Source: Phycomyces nitens
Lineage: Eukaryota > Mucoromycota > Mucoromycetes > Mucorales > Phycomycetaceae
Direction: 5' to 3'
Length of the DNA stretch: 64,000 nucleotides
NCBI GenBank assembly: GCA_022702545.1
Contig: JAHRBC010000002.1
Span: forward strand, 3,658,001-3,722,000
In this document: one piece after another, positions 1 to 10,022 of the stretch
Position numbering within the stretch: the stretch's first letter is position 1
How the letters are laid out: every line of letters starts with the position of its first letter
The notes under the pieces: model-generated
What the model was told of the DNA's origin: nothing
The model's input: the letters and a program-made list of their open reading frames with translations, nothing else
Databases searched by the model: none
Made by a program: the position numbers and the translations under genes

Positions 1-1364
1 ACATTAGGCCTTGTTACTCTCTTTTTTTTTTAATCTGATTCTTACCTAGGTTTGAAAAAGTGCCATCCTAGGAACACAACACCAAGGAAGGCACAGATAC
101 AGCCCATGATAATGTATGCCAAGCCCATAAACGAGTTGCGATCACCGAGGAATGAAGTTCCAGTCAGAACAATAGATTTTTTACCACCATAGGCAGTAAT
201 GTCATAGTTGAGATCAACTTGAATAGAATATGTGCCAGCCTGGAGGGTATCGCCTTCATAATGCGAATACAATTTACGGAAGGTTGGATACCAGCTTGTC
301 CGCATCCAGACCTGAAAGTGCTCATCTTCCTTGGGATCAAACAGGTTCTCAGCTGTATAGGCATTGTTGAATCGTTTGGCCCAGTTGGTAGGCGGTGTGA
401 TTTCCTCTAATGGCATTGTCGTCTTTTCGAATCTGGAAGCATCAGAAGACCATGCAATGCCCTTTTCACTAAACACATATGTAATGTTGTTCTCACTTCC
501 ACCCTGGGGGTTCAAGAGAGTCAGTGCACTAAAGGAATCTAGACAGACACACGGTTCAATAGAGTTTTTTTTATTATTTAAATATGGCTTACCGTTGAAC
601 ATGGAATTGGCAATAAGTCCACAAGGGTAATATATCTTTCCATTGGGATCAACACCCATTGGAGAGCAAGAGGCAGAGGCCTCTCCGGGAGTGATCTTCT
701 CGCCGTGGAGTTGGCTGTAACTCAGACTTTTGACGTATTTACGATGATTCTGGTAAAAGTTGGTCATTTTATAGTAGAGGTAGATTGGGGCATTAAGAGG
801 CATTGGAATGGAGAACTCGATGATGCAGCGCTGAAGAGTATCGCCTTCTGCTACGGGTTGTTGGTTAAGGTAGGTAGTGGCATTGACGAGTCGGTAACTA
901 GGGGCGCGAATGACTGATATTTTTTTCAATAGGTTGATGAGCAATGGAACCAATGTAGCTACTACTATTATTTTTATTTTTACCAGTCGTGTTTTCAGAG
1001 GTGAATTTATAGCTGAATAGGTTGTCGCCGAGAACAATAGGCCCAGTTCCAGTCTGCTTTGCACAGTTTGTGTAATCGATAACTATTTCATTTACCTTTT
1101 GGTGTATTGTTAGGGTATATATTCTTTGTTCTTGGTGTCCATATTTACCGTATCGCTCTCGTACAAGAATATGCCACCCAAGGGAGCAAACACAATACCG
1201 GCTGCAAAGAGGGTCGGCAGGACAGTCTTTGGTGTAAGAAGTGGTTGCCAAGCCTTGAGACGTTGTTGCTTAAACGCAGTGTCTATGCATTAATGAGCCA
1301 AGATTGTCATCTCTATAATTATCATTAGCCTACTCGCAGGTTTTCTGCTCTTTGTGTCTGCCAT
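1..1364 (-). CDS. CDC50/LEM3 family P4-ATPase (flippase) beta subunit, 3' end off the window
   Basis: Non-catalytic subunit of phospholipid flippases; partners P4-ATPases for ER exit and aminophospholipid transport. Predicted exons (minus strand): 1334-1364, 1149-1282, 984-1095 and 46-913. The start [10 protein letters not shown] leads into the conserved cytosolic [13 protein letters not shown] motif, then TM1 ([16 protein letters not shown]), then [12 protein letters not shown] large luminal domain follows with the family motifs [27 protein letters not shown] and the late WHFFKPR after TM2. An in-frame TAA follows that PR at 42-44, but the DNA reads CCTAG|GTAAG at 50-41, a good splice donor. 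Other fungal members continue with a short tail here, so I infer the last exon lies beyond position 1. The N-terminus is secure because its motifs and phases fit. It is divergently transcribed from the DHHC gene across about 200 bp. Confidence 0.93.
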
Positions 1365-1567
1365 TAGATGAGATAGAGCACAGACGAAAAACAGAGAGGA
1401 AAAAGAGGAAGAGGTTGAAAAAAAAGAAAAAGAAAAGAAAAGCTCAGCCCTTCTTTTCAGCCCACTTGCCCCCTCTTTTTCTTTTTTAATTGTGCTTTAT
1501 CCTCCGCCCTTTCCCCATTCCCTTTTTCCCTTTCTTATTTATAGCAGAATAAATTAATAATTAGTAG
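1365..1567. promoter_or_regulatory. Bidirectional promoter region, purine/pyrimidine-skewed
   Basis: The 203 bp between the divergent CDC50 and DHHC starts hold a strongly purine-rich stretch (about 1385-1442) followed by a pyrimidine-rich one (about 1450-1540). Such tracts are common in fungal core promoters. No clear TATA box was identified, so the promoter role is inferred from gene orientation. Confidence 0.4.
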
Positions 1568-2924
1568 ATGCTAGAGTCGATTCCAGGAAAGGTGTTTGTA
1601 GTGGGAGTTGTGTTGCTCATTGCAACTATTGCCTATTCATCACAGCTCATGGTGTTTGGACCTGCACTTGGAGGACTGACAATGACAGCAGTCTGGTTCC
1701 TGGCTCCACTTAATGCACTTGTGGCAATGGTATTCTACAATTACTACCTTGCAGTCACTACAGATCCAGGCAAGGTGCCTTCAGATTGGGTAACAATACC
1801 AGAAGCCTGAATGACCAAAAGCACTCATTCAATCCATAAAGGTACCTGCAGTGGTCATCAAGGAGAATAAACCATTGGGCATAACTGGGCCGCGTGTTTG
1901 CAAGGCCTGCAATATCTATAAACCTCCTCGGTCGCACCACTGCCGATACTGCAAGAGATGCGTCCTAAAGATGGACCATCACTGTCCATGGATCGATAAC
2001 TGTGTTGGCCATGGAAACTACCCTCATTTTATGAGATTTGTAATCTATGTGGATTTGGCATGTTCATATGTTGTTGGGTTACTGGTATGGAGGGTACGGA
2101 TCATTTTGGATTCCATACGGCACTTTCAATTCAATGCTGAGCCAAGTACACCCGAGATTGTGTTTATGGTGCTCAACTTTGTATTGGCATTTGTGGTCTT
2201 GTTCTGTGTGGGGATCCTGAGTGTCTATCATCTGTATTGTATTGCCAAGAACCAGTCTACTATTGAAGGCTGGGAGCGAGGAAAGGTGGAAAAGTTGGTT
2301 AAGAGAAGCAAGATTCCACCGGTAAGAACAAAGAAAGTTTGGGATCATTATTGAACATACTCCTTTTAGGTTGTTTATCCATTTGATATCAGTATTTATA
2401 AGAACATTTGCAGTGTATTTGGAGACAATCCTTTGCTCTGGCTGTGGCCTCAGTCGCCTAAATCAAATGGCATTGACTTTGTTCTCTGCCATGATGCAGG
2501 TAAGAAGGATATCCAGCTAGCCAAAAGCAGCCAAATAAAAACCCTCGTTCTAGATCCTGCCGTGGTATTCTATTGGCCACCTCGAGATCCTGATGATTTA
2601 CGTCCATCGATATTCTCACTTCAATACAAACGCCAACAGGAAAAAAAGTATCGACAGAGTACAAATGAAGAGGCAGAAGAGAGTGTGTCTGACGATTATT
2701 ATGATTCTGGAAGTTTTGCTTCAGACAGTGACTATAGTGATGAAGAATACGCTAGTAATCGCCAGAACCACCAATTGGAAGAGAATCTCTATAATCTTTC
2801 TGGCCTGTCTCCACAAGATGCCTACCAGCGCCGGGGGTGGGAATCTGAGCCAGAAGACGATGACTCAGTACCACTTGTCAATCTCATCCCACGAAAACCA
2901 TCCAAAGAGTCCAAGGATGATTAA
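1568..2924 (+). CDS. DHHC palmitoyltransferase, Pfa4-like
   Basis: Protein S-acyltransferase that attaches palmitate to cysteines of membrane proteins; Pfa4 family members act in the ER. Predicted exons 1568-1789, 1842-2321, 2370-2499 and 2554-2924 give 400 residues. Two N-terminal TM segments are followed by TDPGKVPSDW, then the cysteine-rich domain (CKACNIYKPPRSHHCRYCKRCVLKMDHHCPW split around the catalytic DHHC) and NCVGHGNYPHF. Two more TM segments follow, then a TTxE-like motif (NQSTIEGWE) and the Pfa4-like FDISIYKNICSVFG and YWPPRDP motifs. The tail is acidic and serine-rich. Intron phases restore the frame at each junction. Pfa4 is the best family match; another DHHC subgroup is less likely. 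Confidence 0.93.
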
Positions 2925-3143
2925 TACTTTTTTTTTTCTTGTTCATTAAATATATAATAGTACTCTTTACTATTTTTTCATTCTTTTTATACAACGCTGT
3001 CTATTCGATATCAAATTGAGGGGGAGGAGAGGGGAGGTTGTTCTTGCAAGGTCGGCCTCTATAAACAAACGGAATCTATTTTATCATTGTGATCGGAGGG
3101 GTTGAGGTTGTTATTATTTTTTTCTTTTTGGAGTTGTTGGAGT
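2925..3143. other. Convergent 3' region
   Basis: Short intergenic segment between the convergent ends of the DHHC gene and TIM23. It holds T-rich tracts and AATAAA-like sequences suitable for 3' processing on either strand. No gene was seen. Confidence 0.4.
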
Positions 3144-3894
3144 TTATTGATCGGTCCACATCGACACCAGGAGAGACCAAGCGCCACCTACACCTGCGCA
3201 CACGGCAGAAGAAATAGCAATAGCACGAGGACCTAGACAGACAAGACGTTAGTTAGATCACTAAACCACAGTATTCCCAGGATATCGAATCAAATCCAAA
3301 CTCTCTATAGCCAAATATCCCTCCAGGACTTGACTTCTTACCTGCAGTGCTCTTGAAGATAGCTCCTGCAATAGCTCCTCCTCCAATGCTGCTAAACACA
3401 TTGTGGGTGCCCTGGCAGTAATCCAAAAAGGCAGTGCTGCCATTGTAGAGCATGGCAACAACACCCACAGCGTTACCAAGTCCAGGGCCACGGCGGGTGA
3501 TTGTGTTGAGGGTAGTGTTGAGGCGAACCTTTGCATTCTCTGCACCAGAACTCTTACGAAGACCTTCTGCCATACCGTAAGCACCACCGAGTGTCAGACC
3601 TGCCAAATAGGTGGTACCGGTGCCATAGCACAGATCGTCTGTCCAGCCACGGGATGGGGCCAGAGAAGCGCCACCGGCAGAAGAGTGGTCTTCTACCTGC
3701 AAGAAATCAATACCACCATGGAGGCCTGTGGGCTGCAGCTTGGCTGCGTCGAATGAAATGCTTGACATGAAATCAGGCATCTTCTCATAAACATTGTCGT
3801 CGACAATGGTCTCCTCAAACTCCATGGGAGCATAGACATCCTCCTTCTCCTCAACAGCAGGGGTTGTGGTCGATCCAAAGCCGAAAATGCCCAT
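3144..3894 (-). CDS. TIM23: Tim23, mitochondrial inner-membrane translocase subunit
   Basis: Channel subunit of the TIM23 presequence translocase, which imports matrix proteins across the inner membrane. Exons 3342-3894 and 3232-3144 (minus) give 213 residues, close to the roughly 220 of yeast Tim23. I chose the ATG at 3894 (MGIFGFGSTTTP), although the frame stays open further upstream, because this is the usual start of the family. An acidic N-terminal intermembrane-space region (about residues 1-90) precedes the Tim17/22/23 domain: GTTYLAGLTLGGAYG, TRRGPGLGNAVGVVAMLY, IGGGAIAGAIFKSTAG. The second exon supplies the last membrane segment (PRAIAISSAVCAGVGGAW). The junction joins GCA G to GT and keeps phase. 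Confidence 0.94.
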
Positions 3895-4173
3895 GGTTGG
3901 TTGTTGAGTGTAAGAGAAAGGGCGTTCTTTATTATTTGTTGAAAAATGCCAACAGAAAAAGCCTCTAGAGCGGGGCAACAAATGATGACGTTTGAATCTC
4001 GAGAAATTTGACTTGACCCCTGGCTGTGTAAAAAAAGAAGTTGGAAGCATAGACAAAGTATAGAGCCAAAAGGTCTTGTTGGTGAGGAAAGAAAGAGATG
4101 ACATATCAGCACACAAAAAAGGAAATGAAAAGAAGTAAAAATGAAAAGTAAGAGATGGAAGATGGCCATTTTT

Positions 4174-5442
4174 CTACATTGGAGGCATAAATGGATAGGG
4201 TGCCGTGGCTGGATAAGCGGGGGGCACACCACCAGCGATGGTAGGACGGCCACCAATTGGATGGACTTGAGTCTTGTTCATGGCTGGATCCGACACACTT
4301 GATGGATAGTTTAAGAATATGTGTATATATTGTAAATATATATATATATATTATACATATTATATATATATATGTATATATGTATATATAAATATATATA
4401 ACTTATTGGTGCTGCACCAAACTTACGGTGCTATTCCAGACAATGGCTTCTCGTTGGGCTTCGAGGTTTTGGTCTTCTTGGGATCCGGTTGGTAGAGCCG
4501 CTTGCGAGGCTGCTTGGCCAGTGGGATCTGGTATACATTGGTGTGTATATCATAGAATGCTGGATTCTCACGTCGATACTCGCACAAATGAGCGTTAAAG
4601 TCTCGGATAGATACTGCAACATGGTGCATCCAATTGACCTCTGTTACAGGCCCAGCAAGACGTGCAATTCCCTTGTTGGTGATATTGTTGCGGCCAGTGA
4701 GTGCAAATGGTGCCCAGGACTTGTCTGCTGGGACTTCTTTACCATCATCTTCAGAGTCCTTGTCATCGCCAAACATATCATTGTCCTCTACCTCGCCTGT
4801 ATAATAATAGTCATCACGGCCCTTTCTGCCCTTCTTCACTACCCGATGGCCAAACTGTTTGAACACCGAGCGAGCCGTAACCACGGATACTTCGCGTGTC
4901 CTAAACGTTGAACGCAGCAAATCCCTCTCTACCAAGTGGTTCTTTTCTGCATCTGTAACATGCACCTTGACGAGCTTTGGGTTCTTTTTCAAAAATACAA
5001 AACTATCTCGAAAATTGAGGAGTGCAGCTGGATCCTTGGAGAACATGAACAGCATATTGTCTCTTTCCGGGAGCGTAAAGGTCGTGACTTTGTATTGGCG
5101 TCCTCCCAACAAGTGTCCATTACTATCCACTTTGGTCTCTCCAATCTCATCAATATCATCCTCTACTTCATACACTCCAGACATGACCTTCTTTGGTCTC
5201 TCGTCTCTGCTGCCAGACTTGGGTCGTCCTCGCTTCTTTCCCAGTTGACTAGGTGAATGTGTGTCATTGTCGCTCAGGTCATCATCAAACGAATGATCAC
5301 TTTCTTCGTCTGTTGAATCATGATCTACATCATCCAGTTTGTCGATTCTATCCTGTCGCAGATCTGCATCACGACCACCAGCCAAGTTCTTTTTTCTAGA
5401 AGACCGTCCTTTCTTTTTGGCGTTTTGTGAGGAATGCTTCAT
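4174..5442 (-). CDS. Rsc7/Npl6 (Swp82 family) chromatin-remodelling subunit
   Basis: Subunit of RSC/SWI-SNF type chromatin remodelers (Rsc7/Swp82 family); expected in the nucleus. Exons 4427-5442 and 4174-4297 give 379 residues. The open frame runs upstream to a GTG, but the first ATG is at 5442 (MKHSSQNAKKKGRSSRKK), directly before a basic NLS-like patch. A long acidic Asp/Ser/Glu segment follows, then an AT-hook-like KKRGRPK. The conserved Rsc7 core then starts (RQYKVTTFTLPERDN, LYMLS-equivalent LFMFSKDPAALLNFRDSF, FLKKNPKLVKVHVTDAEK, LLRSTFRTREVSVVTARSVF). The core ends at PLSGIAP, where a splice donor leads to a Pro-rich last exon ending PFMPPM. The intron between them contains a long TA repeat. 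Confidence 0.86.
4318..4404. repeat. TA/TATG microsatellite in the last Rsc7 intron
   Basis: About 85 bp of nearly pure TA dinucleotides interrupted by G and C (TATATATGTATATA-type units). It fills most of the last intron of the Rsc7 gene. Confidence 0.85.
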
Positions 5443-6707
5443 CGATGCTGAATTGGTAATTTTGTTTTTCAATAAGCCATTACGGATTCCACCCACTCTT
5501 GATCACGTTTTATTATCTCATACTACTCGTCCACTGCACCTTTTTGTATTTGACTGTATCGTATTCTCTCTCTCTCTCTCTTTTCTATCCCCCTTATTTT
5601 AATAGAACACTTCTTGCAAAGATGAATAGAAAAAAGTAAATCCGCAAGGCACGTGATTCAAGTCTAATTGACCAATCAGAAGCAAGGTTATATTGGATTA
5701 CATATTTTTATATTTTTATTTTTGTTTTTCTTGTTTAAAAATATTGTGTGCACATATAGTCCAAATTCATTATTTGAACAGAAAGATAGGCTGAAAATCC
5801 AATTTCATTCTTGTTTTTTTTCTTGTTTTTTGAGAACCAAGTACCTCGCTGAATTTTAGCAAAGAGATGATTGGAAGCTTTTTTTTTTGGTGACAAATTG
5901 TTTGTATTCCAAAACCAGCGACCTCTAGACATTATTTCTTTAATATTCTGGCCAAAATCATTAAAAGGAGGGTATGTTATATATACATCTTTATTATTTT
6001 TATTTTTATTTTTATTTTAATATAAAGCTTTCTGGATTTATTTGTTACCAAAAGTATTAAAGTAGACACGATTTTTTCTTTTCTTTTAAAAATAATCTCT
6101 CTATTGCAAGATAAACAGCAAGAAACGATATTTTTCAGAGCTTCTCGAGTCTAATGGAAACCACTTTTGTATATTGGGATCTGATTGAGTATTGGTTTTT
6201 TTTTAATAGAGTCTTTAATTACGCGTCTTTTAATTACTCGCCAACAATGAATAATGCATTCACACATTGGTAAATACACTTTATGCATTTGGTCCAATAA
6301 AACAAAAAGGCAACAGGAATTCTTAGGGACCAGAAATAATATTTAGACCCCCCCCCCAAAAACAAACGTCACATTTCATATGCTGGATTAATATATTTAA
6401 GCGGAGAACATTCAAGCAAAAACGTCGTGTCCCTAAAACTAGTGTTTCAAAACAAGTGTGCTTATTCATTTGTTATGCACAGATTTGAGGATCCAAAAGA
6501 AAAGATATTGTTAAGAAATGGCTAGCAAGGTGACAAACAGGATCAATTATTATCAGGAAAGAATGCCATATTATTGATAGGCATCTATAAACAATGGTCT
6601 TTTTATATATATATCATGTTGAAATTGATAAGGAAAGAAAAAGGAAAGGATGTGGAGTTTTTATGCTTGTGATTATTGTAGCGCTATCCTGGTAATGACA
6701 AGAAATC
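5443..6707. other. Intergenic: Rsc7 promoter and cold-shock gene 3' flank
   Basis: 1.27 kb of AT-rich DNA with several A/T homopolymers and a CCCCCCCC run near 6347. A CACGTG palindrome (5650-5655) and a CCAAT box (5672-5676) lie 210-230 bp upstream of the Rsc7 ATG. No coding region was recognised. Confidence 0.5.
5650..5676 (-). promoter_or_regulatory. CACGTG and CCAAT-box pair upstream of Rsc7
   Basis: CACGTG at 5650-5655 is the E-box bound by bHLH factors. GACCAATCAG at 5670-5679 is a strong match to the CCAAT box bound by the HAP/NF-Y complex. Both are seen directly. Their use by the Rsc7 gene is inferred from distance only. Confidence 0.35.
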
Positions 6708-7594
6708 TTAGCCAAGATTGTCTCCAAGATGTTTGTCAGCCAAGGGTTGGTCTGAAGATGCACTGAATAGAGGTGAGAATGGAGGATACTGTGGCGTGAA
6801 CGGTGCCATTGGAGAGGTGGGTGGGATTGGAAGCGAGGATCCATAGCCATACATTGGAAACGGCTGCTGGCCATACGGAGGATAAGGTTGTGGGAGGTTG
6901 TTGAACATGAACCCACCATCTACAACACCTGTCTGGGGTTGTGGGCCAGGATAGCCAAAGTTTCCTGGAGATGTGCCATAGGGATCAAATCCATAGCCTA
7001 TAAAATTAAGTATTAGTTTTGGTTGATGATTTTTGTCGCTTTACCCATGGACTCTGCACCGTAGGCACTATAGAAAGACAAGAAATATAAGTAATGTTTG
7101 ACAAGGAAGTTTCTGAAACCTACTTTGAATTGACACGTTGGCTCGCATGGGGATCACCTTGGACAGCTATCCCACCTGGCCCGGTAACGTTTGCGGCCTG
7201 CATTCCTTTGACACCTTGTACGAGATCATACTCGACCTTGGGGATTGGTTGGTCATTGGCTATAGTGATGATACAAAGAGATATCTTACCTCTTCTCCCT
7301 AAAAACAATGAGTAATCTTTGACAAAACAAAATCAATCAATATCTTTTTTTTTTTTTTTTTTTTTTTTTTTACCTCGCGAAGACTCTTAAAACCTCCATT
7401 ATTCTGGATAGCAGTGTGGTGGACAAAAACTACCGGTCGAATGAGTTAAATTGGTATTCTAACCAAAGGCTATATTGGGCTCTACCTTCTGGAGGTGTAT
7501 CCGGAGAAGGATCATTAGGAATGATAAAGCCATATCCTTTAACAGAATTAAAAAACTTGACGCGGCCCGAGTTGCGTGCTCCTGTAGATGCCAT
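6708..7594 (-). CDS. Cold-shock-domain protein with Gly/Pro/Tyr-rich tail
   Basis: Single-stranded nucleic-acid-binding protein of the cold-shock/Y-box type. Six predicted exons (7486-7594, 7374-7429, 7290-7298, 7124-7236, 7045-7067, 6708-6997) give 199 residues. The cold-shock fold covers about residues 8-80: RNP1 as [18 protein letters not shown]2 as [13 protein letters not shown], then [17 protein letters not shown] and the terminal [13 protein letters not shown]. The rest is low complexity, rich in Pro, Gly, Tyr and Phe, and resembles RNA-granule proteins. The third exon is only 9 nt (GGAGAAGAG); reading straight through its donor breaks the conserved [11 protein letters not shown] string, so I favour the microexon. 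Intron 2 begins GTA followed by about 27 A. Confidence 0.88.
7290..7298 (-). other. 9-nt microexon of the cold-shock gene
   Basis: Sequence GGAGAAGAG is flanked by TTTTTAG on its 5' side and GTAAGA on its 3' side in the minus sense. It encodes Gly-Glu-Glu and joins two exons in phase 0, restoring the family-typical REGEEVEYD. Confidence 0.65.
7345..7371. repeat. 27-nt poly(T) tract (poly(A) in the sense strand of an intron)
   Basis: Uninterrupted homopolymer of about 27 T on the plus strand. In the cold-shock transcript it is poly(A) placed directly after the 5' splice site of intron 2. The exact length is liable to sequencing error. Confidence 0.85.
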
Positions 7595-7857
7595 GGTGAA
7601 TTAAACTATATAAAAGAAGTTGGATCCACAAAAAGGTCGGATTAAGACAAGGGGAATTTAAGGAGGGTAAAAAATGATAGTTGTAAAAAAAAATAAGAGA
7701 GAGAGAAAGAGCAATATAAAATAAAGGCTTACAGAAATCTATAGACAACAATAATACAAGAAAGAGAGAAGACAAGGCTGGAATGTATATCAAAGCCTAG
7801 TTTTGGTTGTCAAACTTGACCAGTCATTGGATAGACTCGGTCAAAGACGATCTGTGA

Positions 7858-9662
7858 CTACTCGGACGACAGTGCTTGTAAAGCCCATAGCCAACCATCT
7901 TTATCTGCCTCTCCATTGGCTAGAAACACCCATTGTTTGCCACGCCTACCCAAACGATGGCCCCACTTTAATCCACAAGTGTCCTTGGGTTTCCAGACAA
8001 CAAATGCTCCTGATGACTCTGTGGATGCCTCTAGTGGACCATCAATCCACTTTGGGGGTATATTTTTGTCTGGAATCATTGACCGGATTGCCTCCTTGCT
8101 TGTCAAGAGGTAGGTGTCTTTGAGCGGAAGATGGAATATTTTCTTATAGACCGGAGACCAAGGTGATTTGGATGTGTCCTTTTGCCACAAACGGAAAACC
8201 AATATGCCAACCTGCTTGACATGGACGCAGAACGTATCTGTGTACGGAGCACTGTGCTTCTTCTTAAAGTACAATGGGCCGCAATACTAATGCATGAGAG
8301 TTTTAATAAGCATAATGTCTAGCTGTGCATATAGTCTTACCATCACATTGCTAGTCCTGTCGGCCTTCAATGGGTGGCTAGAGTGTGTCAGGTATTCTAT
8401 CCACAGCCAAATGCATCTCACCCATTTACCCATCCCCGGTACTGATTCAGCTGTACATTCGATAACAAGTCCTGTGTGGAATACCATTCTAAAGTTCTTA
8501 TTGTCATTGTTGTCATTGCTGGGCTCTACTCTTGCAATCTCCCGTAGATCTATCACACTGTCAGCATATGGCAAATGACTGGCACGTCTCATTCGCTGAT
8601 TGGCAGGTGTATTTGGATTCGATGAATGAAGTGATTCAGGATTCAATGCTGGAATCTGTCTTAGAAGAAAAGTCTGGGTTGTTTTGAATATTGCACTCGC
8701 AAAGCTTTGTTTTGAGGGATGCAGCAAAAATTCTTCCTTTGGGTTCTTGATCATAAACAGCAGCCCATGTTCGATAATATAGTACACCTTGCGATTGTCG
8801 AGGTTGATTCTCAAATAGCCTTCATGAGCAAATGGGACGGACAACAATGGAGAGGAAGCACAGAGTACAAGGCGTGGGATCTAGGAGTTGTCAGTTGGTA
8901 TGCATTTGTGAATTTCCAAGGCAATAAACTTTACCTGGCTGATGAGTTGAAAGGAGACTACTGGGTCTCCTGGATTATCCAAGCCATGATCAATCAACTC
9001 TCGCCGTGTGCAAGAGTACTCCCACCAGAGTTTCATTTTATCTTCTTCAACTGGAAGGGGGATATTCTGCGCTTTCAAGGCATTCAAGACACGCTTTCTA
9101 ATGTCTTGCAGGTGCATTGTTTTGATTAAAGAGCTAGGTAAAGGTGCCCGGATATCGATTCCAAGTAGAGGTATATTGACATCAATAAATGATGGAATGG
9201 GTAGCTTGATCTTGATTCTGTTGTATATCTCTATAAACCATTCAAATGCTACTTTTCGAGATGGGGCTTCAAAAATAAACACAGCGTCTTGGGTATGGCT
9301 ATCGATCCTCAAGCAGAAACTGCCGTCTGATGGCGATAGTGGGATCAGACGAAGTCCTGACTGTCCAAGGATGATTTCATGGGCTATTCGGCAAGAATCT
9401 CCTGGATATTGCTATAATGTGAGGACGTGGCCCATGTAGACTCTCTAGGTACCTTTATTGAAAACAAGACGAGCTTCTTCTTGGTCAGTTCTACAAAGAA
9501 CTCACGCCAATGAAGGCGTTCTTGTCTTTCGGCAGTGTGATTCAATTTCTTTTCGTGGGAATGATGACGGTAGATGTTCATTGACTTTGTACACATTAAT
9601 CTTCCAGATTTCTCAATTCTCTCATGATCAAGACTCTGTTCATAAGGCCATAATGGGAAACT

Positions 9663-9693
<31 letters not shown>

Positions 9694-9816
9694 GGGGGGG
9701 GGTGACACTCTATGTTAGAGACCAGCTGGTGGGAATCAGACTAACCTGAGAGAAAAGCTTATACGAGACGCTCGGTTGGAAAGCAAGTGCTCATTAAGAG
9801 AGTCATTTTGCTGCAT
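7858..9816 (-). CDS. Spo71/Mug56-like pleckstrin-homology protein
   Basis: Probable membrane-associated PH protein of the family that includes yeast Spo71, needed for prospore-membrane growth, and fission yeast Mug56. Exons 9746-9816, 9453-9660, 8935-9411, 8341-8880 and 7858-8286 give 574 residues. The first PH region is RIEKSGRLMCTKSMNIYRHH, then RLHWREFFVELTKKKLVLF, then a second half ending FIFEAPSRKVAFEWFIEIYNRI. The second PH region is AHEGYLRINLDNRKVYYIIEHGLLFMI, then MVFHTGLVIECTAESVPGMGKWVRCIWLWIEYL. A conserved C-terminal domain ends WVFLANGEADKDGWLWAL. Intron 1 ends in a C26-(CA) acceptor tract. The family call rests on the two PH modules and overall order; sporulation function is inferred only from the family. 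Confidence 0.74.
9662..9702. repeat. (GT)n-G26 tract in intron 1 of the Spo71-like gene
   Basis: About seven GT dinucleotides (9662-9676) run into 26 consecutive G (9677-9702). In the transcript sense this reads C26 then (CA)n then AG, forming the 3' splice region of intron 1. The G strand could form stacked G-quadruplexes. Confidence 0.9.
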
Positions 9817-10022
9817 TGTGTTTGGATCTCTGAGTAAAAGACGAAAAGTGTAATGACAACAGTCGACAGATGGTCATTATAGCTTTAATATTTGAAATAG
9901 AAAGAAAGAAATATCTGTATATAGATATAATCTATGTGCAGATCCAGATCATTATATTTGTAGAGAGATCACGATAAATGACTAAATTGGGGTTTTTAGC
10001 ATCCCTTTGACTTTTGGTGTGG

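Noticed and set aside
3253..4116. Longer 287-residue version of Tim23 starting upstream
   Set aside because: The extra N-terminal part has no family support, MGIFGF at 3894 is the usual start, and the 3' end of that frame reads into the intron before the last exon.
5442..5496. N-terminal extension of Rsc7 from 5496
   Set aside because: The codon there is GTG. The first ATG in frame is at 5442 and fits the basic N-terminus of the family.
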